DNA of 64,000 nt from Brasenia schreberi (GCA_036023115.1 JAYKKT010000076.1:4278001-4342000); one strand, 5' to 3'; shown: positions 1-11,339, numbered from the stretch's first letter. The notes: generated by a model from the letters alone, not told the origin. Numbers and translations are program-made.

Positions 1-239
1 GAGTGTCTCCATCCCATGGTTTCAAGTCCTCCTCAATGTCTCCATTTTTATCATAAACATGCTTTACAATGACCGATTTTTCATGAATCCAACGCCGAGC
101 ATCTCTTGTTTATCAATTGATTTGTAATATTTACCTTTTAATTTAAGTGACACATATTTTCTTGTTATACGAAACACATACACCTCTCTACTTTTGTCAA
201 CTTACCTTGATTTAGTGTGACTTCTATGATTCTCACTTC

Positions 240-1335
240 TTCATACCACAATGTGTTAGAACTAATGGTAGACATACATGCATAATAAAGTAATATGCAA
301 CAAATGTAAATATGCCCCAATCACAAACAACAATCACACGTCCAAAATAAACCATAATCAAGTCGTACAAAAAATAAAAGCAGAAGCAAAAATTAGAAAT
401 TTATCTGTGCAAGTTGTCTTTGCGGACTTGCTTAAAAGAAATCAACGCCCCACTATGAGTACGTATGGGTACCTACGCCTTCCTCCAAAGATAAAATGCA
501 CACACAACTTGAAGAGCACATACTTAGCTTCAAGTTGACCTTGACATATCTCAAACGCCTATGGCTGAAGTCGAAAGATAAACTATCCACAGACATAGGG
601 ACCGAAGCAGCACCACGAACAAAGAGACAAAACTAAGAGATGGGAAGAGAGAATGAAGAAAAATGTGTGTTTAGGGAGGACCCCTAATCACCTATTTATA
701 GGTGTGCGTGTGGATCATGAATCGTGAATCCGATCCAAACGGTGCATCGCTTTATCCTCAACCGTCCCATCTTATCCAAAATTGCCCCACCTTATCAGGA
801 ACCGTATCATTTTATCCCTATCCGTGATTGTGAAAAACTTTTAATTGTTAGATCAAAAAAATTTCGTGCAAAAAGATAGATCAAGGCCCAAACCCAAACC
901 CAAATCACAAGCCTATGCGTGGCCCTGCGCGTGCGTGTGTTGTATAACATGTCCTTCCCAAATTCTTTAAAGTAAGGTTCATGAACTACCAAATATATAA
1001 AAGGACATGCAAGTTTGTCATATCCATCAATATAGGACTAAACTTGTCTCCTCTTGGTCATCTTATGCACAAGTACCTCATATGTTACTTTTTACACTTT
1101 AGGACTTTCATACATATATTATTTATTTATTTAGGGATACCAACATGCATTAAATGCACATTAAATCCAATAATCCTCCACAAAGTCCTTAAGTGTAAAA
1201 GTATCATTTTAATCCAACCATCATATTATGCTTTAAGTAATGATATCTTTCGATTTAAACTATTACTTGAGTTATCCAATATTACTATTATAGGAACTAG
1301 GTGAAGATACATCTTGAACCTAAACCTTGGGTCTA
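240..1335 (-). repeat. Probable 3' LTR/flank of Copia-A
   Basis: This AT-rich stretch lies just beyond the RNase H end of the minus-strand copia relic, where its 3' LTR should be. It holds a TATA-like palindrome at 691-702. Downstream of that on the minus strand is a pyrimidine-rich leader-like stretch. No second copy was found near the 5' side of the element, so the LTR limits cannot be fixed by comparison. It could also be an unrelated promoter-bearing repeat. The first 240 bases show nothing I can assign. Confidence 0.35.
691..702 (-). promoter_or_regulatory. TATA-like box in Copia-A LTR region
   Basis: The sequence cctatttatagg reads cctataaatagg on the minus strand, a near-ideal plant TATA box. 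Its orientation agrees with the minus-strand copia element. Because it is palindromic, it fits the plus strand equally well. Confidence 0.4.
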
Positions 1336-1959
1336 AAGGTGTCTATTAGTAACAACATAATAAAAGGCTATAGCGTGATTTATAGGAGTGATGCATTAAT
1401 GATCATGCATCCATATTCTGTGTTATGATTGACTTCAGGGAATAATCAAATTCCCCTAATGTAGCCACACAATATCAACCACTTATCTGGGCATCTCTAA
1501 GAATATGCTGCTAACATCATATCATAGGACTTGATCCTATTTAAAAAATAATCTCTTGTTAAACTTACAGTCAAAATACTTTAGGCATATAGGGGACAGA
1601 TATACAGATACTAAAAGTATCACATAATACAAAGTGTCATCCTATTTATTCAATAACTTTTTACTACCATATTGAACCTACTTCGTGGGATCCCCACTTA
1701 GTTAGGTTGGGTTGCCATTACTTATGAATAAATCGTGGGTTTCAATCCTATCTCCAATCTTGATTTCTCAACAAAGGTTACTAATAGACCCTTAGTCAAA
1801 TGATCAATTGTGTTATCTTTATATCTACAAAATCTACACCTATGACCCTATCAGACACAAGAGCCCTTACAGACTTCAGTTTGACTTGGATGTGTCTCCA
1901 TTGCTTTTAGTTATACTTAAAACTACTGATATTATAAATTGCAGTTATAATATTACAAT

Positions 1960-3235
1960 ATATTGAAATTGCAAGAAGTGACTTCTTTACCATAGGTAAA
2001 CTATAAGTCTCTTAAGCCATTCGACTTTCAATCTAGTCTCATTCAAAGCACATAGTTTTGTCTCAAAAGTAGAATGAGCCACCACCACCCACAAGAAACA
2101 TATATCTAGTAACCCCATTACTCTAAAAATTCTTTACTATCCAACTAGCATCACTAAATCCTTTAAGAACCGAAGAATGTTTACCGTAATATAGTCAAAG
2201 AGAAATTGTTCCCTTAACATATCGAAATACTCTATCTAGAGCTTCTCAATGGGTTCTATCTAGACAACTGGTATATTTACTCAACTTACACACAACAAAT
2301 GCAATATATGGTCGTATATAGTTAGTTAGATACATCAAACTACTGATAATATGAGAATATCGTAGTTAAGACATAGAAATAACACTTTCATTCTTATACA
2401 AAGCATTAGATGAATCATATGGGGTATTAACAGGTCTATAGTTTGTATATCCAAATCTCTCTAAAATATTCTCAACGTAATGAGACTGAGAGATTACAAT
2501 ATCCCTAAAATCACATCACTTACACCAATATCCTTCGTCTCAAACTTACTATATAAGAATAACTTAGTCTCATTCACTATTCTCATATTGGATCAAAACA
2601 ACAATATATCATCTACGTATAGGCAAAGAATGATGAAAGCATTATTGATCGACTTGCAATAGACACACTTATCATAATTGTTAGAAACAAAGCCAAAAGA
2701 TAAAATCACATAGCAAAGTTTTTATGTCATTGTTTAGGGGCTTGTTTCAAACATATAATGATTTAACAAGCTTACACACCTTAGACCAATTCCCACGAGC
2801 CACAAATCCCTCTACTTGATCCATGCAGAATATGAAAGCTAATGCAGAAAAGTAGTTTTCACATCCATCTAATGGATTGTGAGATCATATATGGAGGCCA
2901 ATGTTATAAGTACTCGGATGATAGTCATTCAGGAAACTGGAGAATATGTATCAAAGTAATCTTTTTCTTTTGTATGTATTCCTTGGCAACTAATCTGGTC
3001 TTTTACTTATTGATTATTTTGTTTGTATTCAATTTCTTCTTAAAAATCTACTTGCAACCCACACTAGAATAATCAGGAGGTAAATCCACCAATTCTTAAT
3101 AAACATTGGAAAGAATTGACTAGATTTCATCGTTAACGACTTCCTTCCAAAACTTAACCTCAAGTGAGGTCTTAGCCTACTAAAAGGTGATAGGGCCATC
3201 CTCAACATTAGAAGCAACAAAGTCACTTGCAAAGT
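1960..3235 (-). pseudogene. Copia-A pol: reverse transcriptase and RNase H relic
   Basis: Reading the minus strand gives Ty1/copia reverse transcriptase followed by RNase H, in several frames with many stops. The active-site box YVDD is encoded at 2608-2619, followed by DILL. Further along come the copia signature PVNTPYD and, near 2150-2190, the RNase H motif FSDASW. The N-terminal part (about 3029-3232) is recognisable only in outline. Copia reverse transcriptase copies the element RNA and RNase H removes the RNA strand. Frameshifts and stops exclude function. The order gag-PR-INT-RT-RH on the minus strand is diagnostic of copia rather than gypsy. Confidence 0.75.
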
Positions 3236-3244
3236 CTTTTGATA

Positions 3245-4330
3245 TCACAATCGTTTACTTATCCTTAGTTCAATTATTTTCTCAAAGTCATCTGATATGA
3301 AAATAATATAATCAAGATTACTCCTCATATTTGTCATCATTTCCATATGATTGGGAATGAAATCAATAATAGGATCAGAATTTCTAAAAGATACACTTTG
3401 AGAAACTCTAATATTTATGAAAAACACATTTTCAAAGAATGTAGCATCATAAAACTCAACAATTGTGTTAATGTATATGTAAAAAATATTAGATCTAATG
3501 ATCAAGAATCTGTACACATAGCTTATCTCTATATAACCCAAAAATATAGCATTCACTATTTTAGGTCTCAATTTCTTTCTTTTATTTTCAAGAATGAATA
3601 CTTTCTCAAGACACCCCACACTTTGAGACATTTGACACTGATCTTTCAACCCTTCGAAAGCTCAAATTGACTATTTTTCTTATGCTTATGGAAAACTCTA
3701 TTCAAAATATGACAAGCTGTATTAAGAATTTCCCCCACAAGTAGGTAGGTAATCCAAAACTTTAAAGTAAAACATTAACCATATCACAAAGGGTTCTATT
3801 CTTCCATTCAACTATCCCATTAGACTGAGGAGAATACGATGCAATAAACTCATGAACAATGCCATTGTTTTGACTATATACTTGAAAAAGATTTGAAGCC
3901 TACTCTCCTCTTCTATTAGACCTTAATCATTTAAGTACATTGCTTGTTTGAGTTTGTACTTCATTTTTAAATATTTAAAACTTTTCTAAAGCTTCATCTT
4001 TACTTTTAAGTAAGTAAATATAACAGTATCTACTGCAATCATCAATAAACATGATAAAATATTCTTTTTATCTCTTGTAGTCATCTTATTGAATTCACAA
4101 ATATCAGTGTGCACCAAATCCAAAATCTCAGATTTCCTTTCAACCGTATGGAAAGGTTTTCCTTGTTCATTAACTTACACACATATACCACATTTGTATT
4201 TTCTATCTATATTAATTTTAAGAATAAGATTTAAATTCAATATTTTTTTAATGGATACAAGGTTTACATGACCCAACATAGTATGCTATACATCACATGA
4301 TTCAACATTACACACAAAAGAAGAAGAATA
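3245..4330 (-). pseudogene. Copia-A integrase relic
   Basis: The minus strand encodes the copia integrase core and C-terminal part. The C-terminal section (3245-3649) contains IVNAIFLGYIE and a strongly copia-like continuation. The core, around 3780-3960, shows LRSNRRGE (the DNGGE-like second catalytic region, degraded) and YSPQSNGIVEWKN around the third catalytic residue. The pre-integrase part near 4100-4330 is barely readable. Several stops interrupt it. Integrase inserts element cDNA into the host genome; this copy cannot. Confidence 0.7.
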
Positions 4331-4399
4331 TGAAATAGAAGTAGAGGTTTTATTATCATTAAAATTTATATAATAATCAACAATTGGTTATACATAAAT

Positions 4400-5470
4400 T
4401 TTAAACAGATCCTCTACATCACATAAATAACTCTTTTTCAAAGAAACACTCGTTACGAAATAGTATAATAACGACTTTATTATATTTACAATCTAACCTT
4501 AATCCCTTCCTAACTAAAGCATGATCATTGAGGATATTCGGGCGAATTATTGGAATGTGTCTAACTCTCTCAAGAGTTAGAATATTTTTCGAAGAAAACT
4601 TTAAGTTCACTCGCCCTTCGCTCTTGACTTCAACAGTCGAATGATCCCTTAAGGTCACTATTCACCTACAGATGGCATGATAAGACACAAACACAAACTA
4701 GTCAGCACATACATGCACATTAGCCTCAATGTCTAATATCTACTACTGTGACTCATAAATAGAAGGAGATAAGGTTTAAGAGATAAATACATGTCACTAG
4801 TAGGTGTAGTAGTCATCATCATATTGACCATATCTCCTTCAACGTCTACAAATTTCTTGGCTTTCTTGGAGAGACAATCACTCACCCAATATCCAACCTG
4901 ACTACAAAGCCAATACAATTTATTTTTGGGTTTTTTTTCGTTCTTGTCTTTTGGTTTATATTTTGTTTGTTTTTCCTTAAAATCACTAGACAATTTCTTT
5001 CTAACTGTTAGGTTAACCCTAGGGTTGTTGTCTACAGGCATAACAAGTTTCTGACTTTTATGCTCTTATTTTATTGCTATGTCTATCATTAGATCATCAA
5101 TAGTTATCTTACCCTTTTTATGCTTGAGATCTAGGCCGAAACCCTCCAAAGACTTAAGAAATTTCTCCATAACAGACATAACAATAAACTTCTCAAGAAG
5201 CTCTATTTCAACTTCTTTTAGACCATGGCATAAAAACTGAAACTCGTGGGCTTATTCAATTACAAATTTTTTCTTTACCATTTGATACTTAAGAAACTTG
5301 GCCACGAAATACTCATTTTGGTATGTAAAATATCATACTCTCATATAGCAAACATACATTTATTTATTTTGAAGGTGGTAAAGTCTTCTCTTCATTTTTC
5401 CCCTCCTTGTGAGGCTGGCTATGGAATTACTAAGTGTTTACTACCATACAAGATCAGGAAAAGTTTTTAA
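4400..5470 (-). pseudogene. Copia-A gag and protease relic
   Basis: The minus-strand ORF at 4733-5041 is rich in lysine and carries a degraded CCHC zinc knuckle (around LYWLCSQVGYWVSDC), typical of copia Gag. The ORF at 4419-4658 matches the region after the copia protease, ending NILNDHALVRKGLRL. The expected catalytic DSGA triad region is not clearly seen. Gag N-terminal sequence fades out near 5460, next to an inserted LINE. No 5' LTR or primer-binding site is visible, so the element is truncated on its 5' side. Confidence 0.6.
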
Positions 5471-5546
5471 ACATATGACGGCGTGTCACATTGGCATCAA
5501 CTACTGCTGTTACTATCCTCTAAACATTTTTACCAAAAAACTTTAG

Positions 5547-6079
5547 TTGGTCAATTTATTTATACCATTAAAGTTAAAATGGAGAGGAGCATATGATATT
5601 CTTTGTGATAAGAAGATACCATTAAAGTTAAAAGGTAAATATTATAGAGTAACAATTAGACCTACCATGTTTTATGGTTATGAGTGTTGGGCAGTTAACC
5701 ATCAACATGTACAAAAGATGTCTGTGACATAAATGAAGATGTTGAGATGGATGAGTAGTCAAACAAGAAAAGACCGTATACATAATGAGGTTATTAGAAA
5801 CAAATTAGGAGTAGCACCAATAGAGGATAAAATGAGAGAATATCGTTTAAGATGGTTTGGACATATAGAAAGAAGATCAGAAGAAGAACCTATAAGAAGG
5901 TATTAAAAACTAAATTTGAAAAGTATTAAAAGAGGTAGAAGACTAACACAAAAGTGTTGGAAAGAAACAATAAAGAATGATCTAACTTATTGTGAGTTAA
6001 CTGCTAACATGGCACATGATAGAGCTCTGCAGAAACAAAGAATCCATGTAGCCGACCCCATCTAGCATGGAAAAAGTCT
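5547..6079 (+). pseudogene. LINE (L1-type) reverse-transcriptase C-terminus, 5'-truncated
   Basis: The plus strand encodes the last part of a plant non-LTR retrotransposon ORF2. Motifs in order are [45 protein letters not shown] and, after a stop, RGRRLTQKCWKETIKNDL, ending HVADP. This C-terminal segment is characteristic of plant LINEs. Stops fall at about 5730 and 5904 and at the end near 6063. Only the 3' ~530 bp remain, as expected from incomplete target-primed reverse transcription. It abuts the truncated gag end of Copia-A. Confidence 0.85.
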
Positions 6080-6106
6080 TAGTAGTAGTAGTAGTTGTTG
6101 TTGTTA
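6080..6106 (+). repeat. LINE 3' trinucleotide tail
   Basis: A run of agt triplets followed by ttg triplets directly follows the LINE coding end. Plant LINEs of this group commonly end in short simple repeats rather than pure poly(A), so this marks the 3' end of the insertion. Confidence 0.7.
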
Positions 6107-7308
6107 TTTATAATTTTACATGCCACTAGACCTTGGCTGAACTGCTTCTGGATAAGAAACACCTCACTCTGAGGCAGGTCTGAGTACATGAACGATGGGG
6201 CTTGGATTCATTATAACATCACCAAGTCCAACTGAATAGATAATTAGAGTACTAGAATCTCATGCAGATATGAGGAGTCCAAATCTGTATCGGGAAATAC
6301 TGTAATACAATTGGATTTAGATAACTAATATCTATTGATATCCATCAGACAGATTTGAAATACAAAATTGGACTTGCATCAGGTTTTAGGTTTGAATATG
6401 AAGATGATGAAGTCGATGAGTTCGGCTGAGAGTTGGACCAGATTCGGATGTATCCAATTCATGACATTCCTACGCATTGGCGGACTCGGGATTTTTTTTT
6501 GAGGTGAAGCACACTTGTATTCGGGATGAGGCACACTTGTATTTCATGTTCATGAAGTACTTATACAGTAACAGATCCAGTGGACTCAAGAATTTTTCAG
6601 AGATTTCGGATGAGGTGCATGCCTCACCTCAACCTAAAGTAGTGGGTCCACCACTCTTCTTCTTATGAAGATTCAATAGTGTGATACAACCAGAAATTTC
6701 GTATGCAGGGAGAAAGTTTTGTAGAGAGGCAAGCAGGGTTAGGCGGAACCCTACCAATTCAATTATATTACTACCCAACGGCTATCTAGAGATCATACGA
6801 CCCAACGGAACCAATGGTGATCCTTTCAAGATTTCTCCACACCCAACTTAACAATTGGGGCCTTGTTGAAAATGGGGTTTTAGTTACGTGCGATCCTCAC
6901 AAAGTCACTCAGAGAGCGTGAGCCTGTTGAATATGGTGCGCGTGTGTTAAGTTTTTGTGTCTGCCAGACTCAGGCAGTTGCGCGCGGGCGTCGAAGCAAA
7001 CACCCCCCGTACTGTCATACGTTTTTCACAAGGTATTGCTAAGCTTGAGTTGGCACCAAGCTCAAGGAGACACTTGTGTCACACTTTTATGTCAGCTCTG
7101 CGAGCTTATAACAAGGAAAATTGAGTTACATGTGAGACCGTGTATGTAATTTAAAAAAAAAAAAGAGAAGTACTTTTTTGTTACAGCCCAGAATAGGCCC
7201 TAAGGTGGACTTTGTTACATGATCCCTCACAAGCCATTGACTCGTAAAAAGAACGCCCCCCTCACACACACACACAAGCCATAGTGAAAATCAAAATGGC
7301 TGTTTGAT
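6107..7308. other. Unassigned intergenic sequence
   Basis: I see no convincing gene here. Short open frames lack recognisable domains. Around 6477-6660 a short T run and the words tcgggat/gaggtg recur, suggesting decayed repeats. A poly(A) run of about 12 bases lies at 7151-7164. Around 7260-7276 is a short (CA)n run. Confidence 0.5.
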
Positions 7309-7463
7309 AGTGGCGGATCAACATTGAACCGAACTGACTGAAAAACAAACTTAAAGTCTATAACTCATGGTAGATCCATAGGTAAATAATACATGGTTCG
7401 CCCACCACAAGCCATTCAAGGGACTATTCGCCCCACCCTAAAAGAGTTTCTAGATCCGCCACT
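7309..7463. mobile_element. Candidate MITE with 11-bp inverted repeats
   Basis: The sequence agtggcggatc at 7309-7319 is perfectly inverted as gatccgccact at 7453-7463, enclosing 155 bp with no coding capacity. Size and termini fit a miniature inverted-repeat element. The flanks (tttgat and gggtag) show no clear target-site duplication, so the superfamily is not assigned. Confidence 0.5.
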
Positions 7464-7979
7464 GGGTAGCTGGGTAGTAACAGGCCGCTTTATGGCTCAT
7501 CTTATTAGACTGCTGCCTGTTCATGGCTTTCATTGTTTGATCATTTAAAGGAATCAGAGATGTTACAATGAGAAAAGCTGTAAGGTAGATTCTACTCACA
7601 ACAAAATAACTTCTGTCTATTCATATCCCACCAATAGCACCAAATCAACAGCTACGCGTTTATGCTTATGCATTTCGACTCAAACTTCTGATTCATGCCA
7701 TTTTCCAGTTCTAGTGGTTCGTTAACCCAACCATTGATTTATTTCCTTTCTGAACCAAATGGAACCGTTGGGTCGAACGTAGGTGCACGAGTCTACTTTC
7801 CCCTAAGCTAAATGGGAATGCGTTTGGTACCAGCTGAGACAAGCCGAGCAACGGGTAGCTCATCCACTACCATTTAGTTTATAATTGTATACATTTTTTT
7901 ATTTTACTCTTAAAACTATGTACCGTATCTCATATCGTACATTTCATCTGCATAATACGGTTTATTATACGTAATGCTT
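7464..7979. other. Unassigned sequence
   Basis: No gene, repeat structure or RNA recognised. Base composition is ordinary until the GC-rich island begins near 8040. Confidence 0.4.
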
Positions 7980-8865
7980 TTTTGAAACAACCTTCTCGCC
8001 TGTTTGCACTCGCCCCATGATTTTTCGTATCCCACACCATTAAGAGAGAGAGAGAGAGAGAGAGGCCCATCTGAATCTGCTGGAGACGTTCTCCTTGTGT
8101 CTGGTCTCCGGCGTCAAGGAGTTCCCTTCCTCGCCCGCTCTCCTCTTCGGCCTCCGGTAGGCCATCACGCGGGGCCGCGGAGGAGACGATTCTCCCCCTC
8201 CTCCGCCTCCGACCCCTCCTTGGCCTCCGCCCTCTCTTTACCTCCCCCTCTGCATTCCCTGCTTCGCGCCCCTCCCTCTCCTTCTCTTTTCCATCCACCG
8301 CCGTCGACCGGGTGGCCGCTTCGCAATCACCAGCCTGCTCTGCGCCGAGCGTGGCAGATGGAATACCGGCTTTTTTATGCTCTGACGGTGGCAATGCTTG
8401 CGTTGTTCTTTCAGCGACGGTCGTTTGGATCCCCTCTAGTGGTGGCGAAGATGGCAATGCGGGCATGGTTTCTTCAGCGTAAGACGGTGCTGAAGATGGC
8501 AATCCGTGCATGATTTCTTCAGGCGTTTGTGTTGGAATCCCCCGTTCGGTGATCGTTTCTTCTCTTAGTAGCGGAAGTTTGATGACTTTTTCTTCTTCTT
8601 CTGGGTGCGACGCTGGCGGAAGATCGATGAGCGGGTGTGCATGCGGCGGTACAGATGGATGTGGTGCGGAGAGTAAGGTGACGAACTGTGGTGGTGGTGG
8701 TGGCAGGGATTCGTGGTGGGGATGGCCGAGAGGCCAAAGGACGCGCAATGTTTATGAAGCTCGGTGCTAATCAAAGAGAGAGCAAGCAGGAAGATTATCT
8801 CCGGAAGCCACCAATATAGTCGGTGGAGCGGCGGATTGCTGAGGCATTTCTCTGGCAGAGGAAGG
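7980..8865. other. GC-rich island with long open frames on both strands
   Basis: This ~0.8-kb block is far richer in GC than anything around it and stays open on both strands. The minus strand runs for 272 codons (7930-8748), is proline-rich at its start (SLPPPPPQ) and has an arginine-rich stretch (RRPRRGRRRRRGR). The plus strand has a 169-codon frame. The minus-strand text contains imperfect repeats around ALPSS. I recognise no family in either frame. It may be the 5' part of a plant gene (a GA/CT-rich leader precedes it) or a captured fragment. Open frames in GC-rich DNA are weak evidence of coding. Confidence 0.35.
8043..8064. repeat. (GA)n microsatellite
   Basis: About eleven ag dinucleotides at the edge of the GC-rich island. 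GA/CT runs are common in plant 5' leaders and core promoters. Confidence 0.9.
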
Positions 8866-8867
8866 CA

Positions 8868-8970
8868 TGGCTGGCTGATTTTCTCAAAGGACAATCCTCC
8901 CTCCCTGCAATTGAGCCTAAAAAGTACATTCCACAAACTTATTTACTTCACTATTTTTATTTTATTCGTG
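8868..8970 (+). repeat. Left copy of direct repeat bounding the composite cassette
   Basis: About 103 bp from tggctggctgattttctc to the T-rich end match 15449-15562 in the same orientation with few mismatches and one 11-bp length difference. Everything between is copia-B, gene-fragment and minisatellite sequence. It is much too long for a retrotransposon target-site duplication (normally 5 bp) and does not look like an LTR of either element. Confidence 0.8.
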
Positions 8971-9095
8971 GCAAAATGGTAACCACTGCCCTCGGATCAT
9001 CGTCATGAAACATGATAACCACTGCCCTCATATGAGAGTAAGAGATTAATTTTTTTGAATTGCTCCCAAGAAAGAATTTTTTTTAGTGGTATAAG

Positions 9096-10334
9096 ATAAG
9101 ATACGGTCTAATTCCAAACTTAACGAGAAGAAAAATAAGAGTTTTGACAAGAATAACATGATGGGCGGTCAAAATTTTAAGAAATCACAAGAAACCGCTT
9201 CTCGGGTCAAATGTTTTAACTGTCAGGACACTAAAAGAGGAATTGCCGCAACAAGAAAGGTAAAAGAACCCACAGTTCTGACAAGAGAAACATTACATAA
9301 TTTGCTTGATTTGAGAGTGTTTGTACATGAACCACCCGGTGACAGATTATTGCATAGACTCCGAATCTACCAGACACATCTCAAAGGGAAGGGGCAATGG
9401 ATCTAAAGGAATACAAATCGGGCGAACATCGAGTCTACATGAGTAAACACCTTCTCGGATGTTTTGGGTATTGGATCCTTTAAAATCTATGTAAAAGATA
9501 AATCGATTATATTAACTAATGTATTAATTGTGCCAACTATAAGGCACAATTTTAGTCTCGGTCCTTTCCTTAGTAAAGAAAGGTTTTGAGGTTAGGTTTA
9601 TTCCTCGCAAGGTGACTGTGGGAAAACATAGGAGAATATTATTCTCTAAGGAATTTGATGTAAAGCATGGACTGTTTAAATTCAGTCATAATGAAATTTG
9701 TAGTTCTTCTCCTTATATTGAGTGTGCTTTTAATGTTGATGTGAATATGTGGTAAAAACGCCTTGAGCATATAAGTTTGAAAAAGTTGAGGAAATTATCC
9801 AACTTTGACTTACTGCCTGAATTTGAGGAAAATACTTTCAACAAGTGCGAAACTTGTATACAAGGAAAAATGACAAGAAAAGTTTTTCCAAGGAATCAAC
9901 AAGGGCAACAACCCTATTGGAGGTTATTCACACGGATTTATGTGGACCATTTAGAGTAAGGTCACATCGTGGAAATGTTTAATTTATAACATTTATCGAT
10001 GATTACTCTAGATATATGTATTTATATCTTTTGACACATAAATCTGAGGCACTGAATGTTTTTAAAGTATATAAGAAGGAAGTGGAAAACCAATTAAGGC
10101 ATTCTATCAAAGTCTTAAGATCAGATAGAGGTGGTGAATATACCTTTGTAGAATTTCTTGAATTCTGGAATGACTTTAGTATTGCAAAGCAAAATACAAT
10201 GCCCATGACACCTCAACAAAATGGTATAGCTGAGAGATACAACAGAATCTTATTGAATATGACAAGGTCAATGTTGATCGATGCTTCTCTACCAAGGATA
10301 TTTTGGAGAGAAGCAATAAGTACAATGGTTTACA
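9096..10334 (+). pseudogene. Copia-B1: partial gag-protease-integrase
   Basis: Plus-strand copy of a copia family (Copia-B) that recurs at B2 and B3. Readable pieces: Gag zinc-knuckle region RVKCFNCQ (9158-9240), the frameshifted protease area near 9350, the pre-integrase block KLRKLSNFDLLPEFEEN (9777-9900), and the integrase core (10016-10330) with LRSDRGGEYT and MTPQQNGIAERYNR. The catalytic D and E neighbourhoods are intact in that last piece. It ends abruptly inside integrase at 10330-10348. It has no LTR, RT or RNase H. It is inverted relative to B2, to which it is nearly identical over ~1.2 kb. Confidence 0.85.
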
Positions 10335-10349
10335 CGGTACTCTATTGAA

Positions 10350-10790
10350 GCTATTCGGTTGAAATTGTCAAGAAGGTTGTTATCTTGTTGAGCTTTTTGT
10401 TGGTAGCATCATGTTTGATGACAAGAAGAGTAGAAGGGTGCCAAGCTGATGCACTCCATCGCCTTAAGAAAGTCAAGAGAGAAGGAAGGGTCGAAAGGAT
10501 TCAATCCCTTCCTGGTGCTGTTGGAGAAGAAGACTTGGATAGTTTGGATTCGGTGCAGTCTCTCTCTAAGATTGTGGTATCTCCACAAGAGGGACTGAAA
10601 GAGGCTGACAGAATCGATAGGTTGCCCAGACAATCGAAGGTCCCGACTGCTCTTCTTTGGGTTATGGTGCCATGGAGGAACTAGGACCATTTAGAGTTGC
10701 TAGTGATGGTCAAACTCTTTACTGAAATTGGTACTCTTGGAACAATAGTGTACTTGGAAAACTGGATGGAGAACAGACGCAACATCGGAC
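10350..10790 (+). pseudogene. Captured fragment of a serine carboxypeptidase-like gene
   Basis: Directly after the B1 breakpoint the plus strand encodes a hydrophobic signal-peptide-like start (KKVVILLSFLLVASC), then EALHR-like text, then [21 protein letters not shown]. This is the N-terminal pattern of plant serine carboxypeptidase-like (SCPL) proteins, secreted or vacuolar alpha/beta-hydrolases. From 10639, in another frame, come [20 protein letters not shown] and SDGQTLY, the conserved SCPL oxyanion-region motif (usual PGCSS, here PDCSS). A TGA follows at 10723. The ~50 residues normally between these blocks are missing, and the catalytic serine, aspartate and histidine regions lie beyond the fragment. 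I infer capture and deletion; it cannot make an active enzyme. Confidence 0.8.
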
Positions 10791-10950
10791 TTCGACAACT
10801 AGAAAGCTTTAGTCGGCTTCAGAGTCAGCATCACTGGTATCAAGGCCTCGTTGTTGACCCTACAAAAAAACCAGGTATGCTTTATTGATTAAAATAGGAA
10901 GAGGGAGAAGAAAAAAAATTCAATAACGAGTGAGAGAAGGAGAAGCTGAA

Positions 10951-11131
10951 GGTAGTCGGCCAAAAAGCCAGACAAAGCCACAAATGGTAGTCGGCCGGAA
11001 AGCCAGACAGAAGCCACAAATGGCAAAAGGCTGAAAGGCTAGAGACAAAGCTGGAAATGGCAAAAGGCTGAAAGGCCAGATACAAAGCCGCAGACGACAA
11101 AAGGTCGAAAGGCCAGAACCCAAGCCGTAGA
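10951..11131. repeat. Minisatellite, ~36-bp unit, five copies
   Basis: Units of 35-37 bp share the core aaaggccaga..caaagcc (for example ggcaaaaggctgaaaggc). They diverge along the array. It lies between the SCPL fragment and the truncated end of Copia-B2. Two further short repeats ending aacgcgtgac follow at 11286-11330. Open frames through it are a by-product of the repeat. Confidence 0.75.
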
Positions 11132-11339
11132 AGGCTTAAAGGCCAAGGAACCGCAGGTCGTCGGCCGCCATACACAACAGAAAGCAAGTCGCCGGCCGCA
11201 GACTCGGAAAAAAACATCAAGACGCCGGCCGGTGACGACCGCCACATAGGGCCATAGGCCCCCCTCTCTCTCTCCCTTCTTCAAGAACGCGTGACTCTCT
11301 CTCTCTCTCCCTTCTTCCAAAACGCGTGACCAACAACAA

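Noticed and set aside
11039..11320. 93-codon minus-strand ORF rich in Cys/Phe
   Set aside because: It is the minisatellite at 10951-11131 read in reverse, plus simple sequence.
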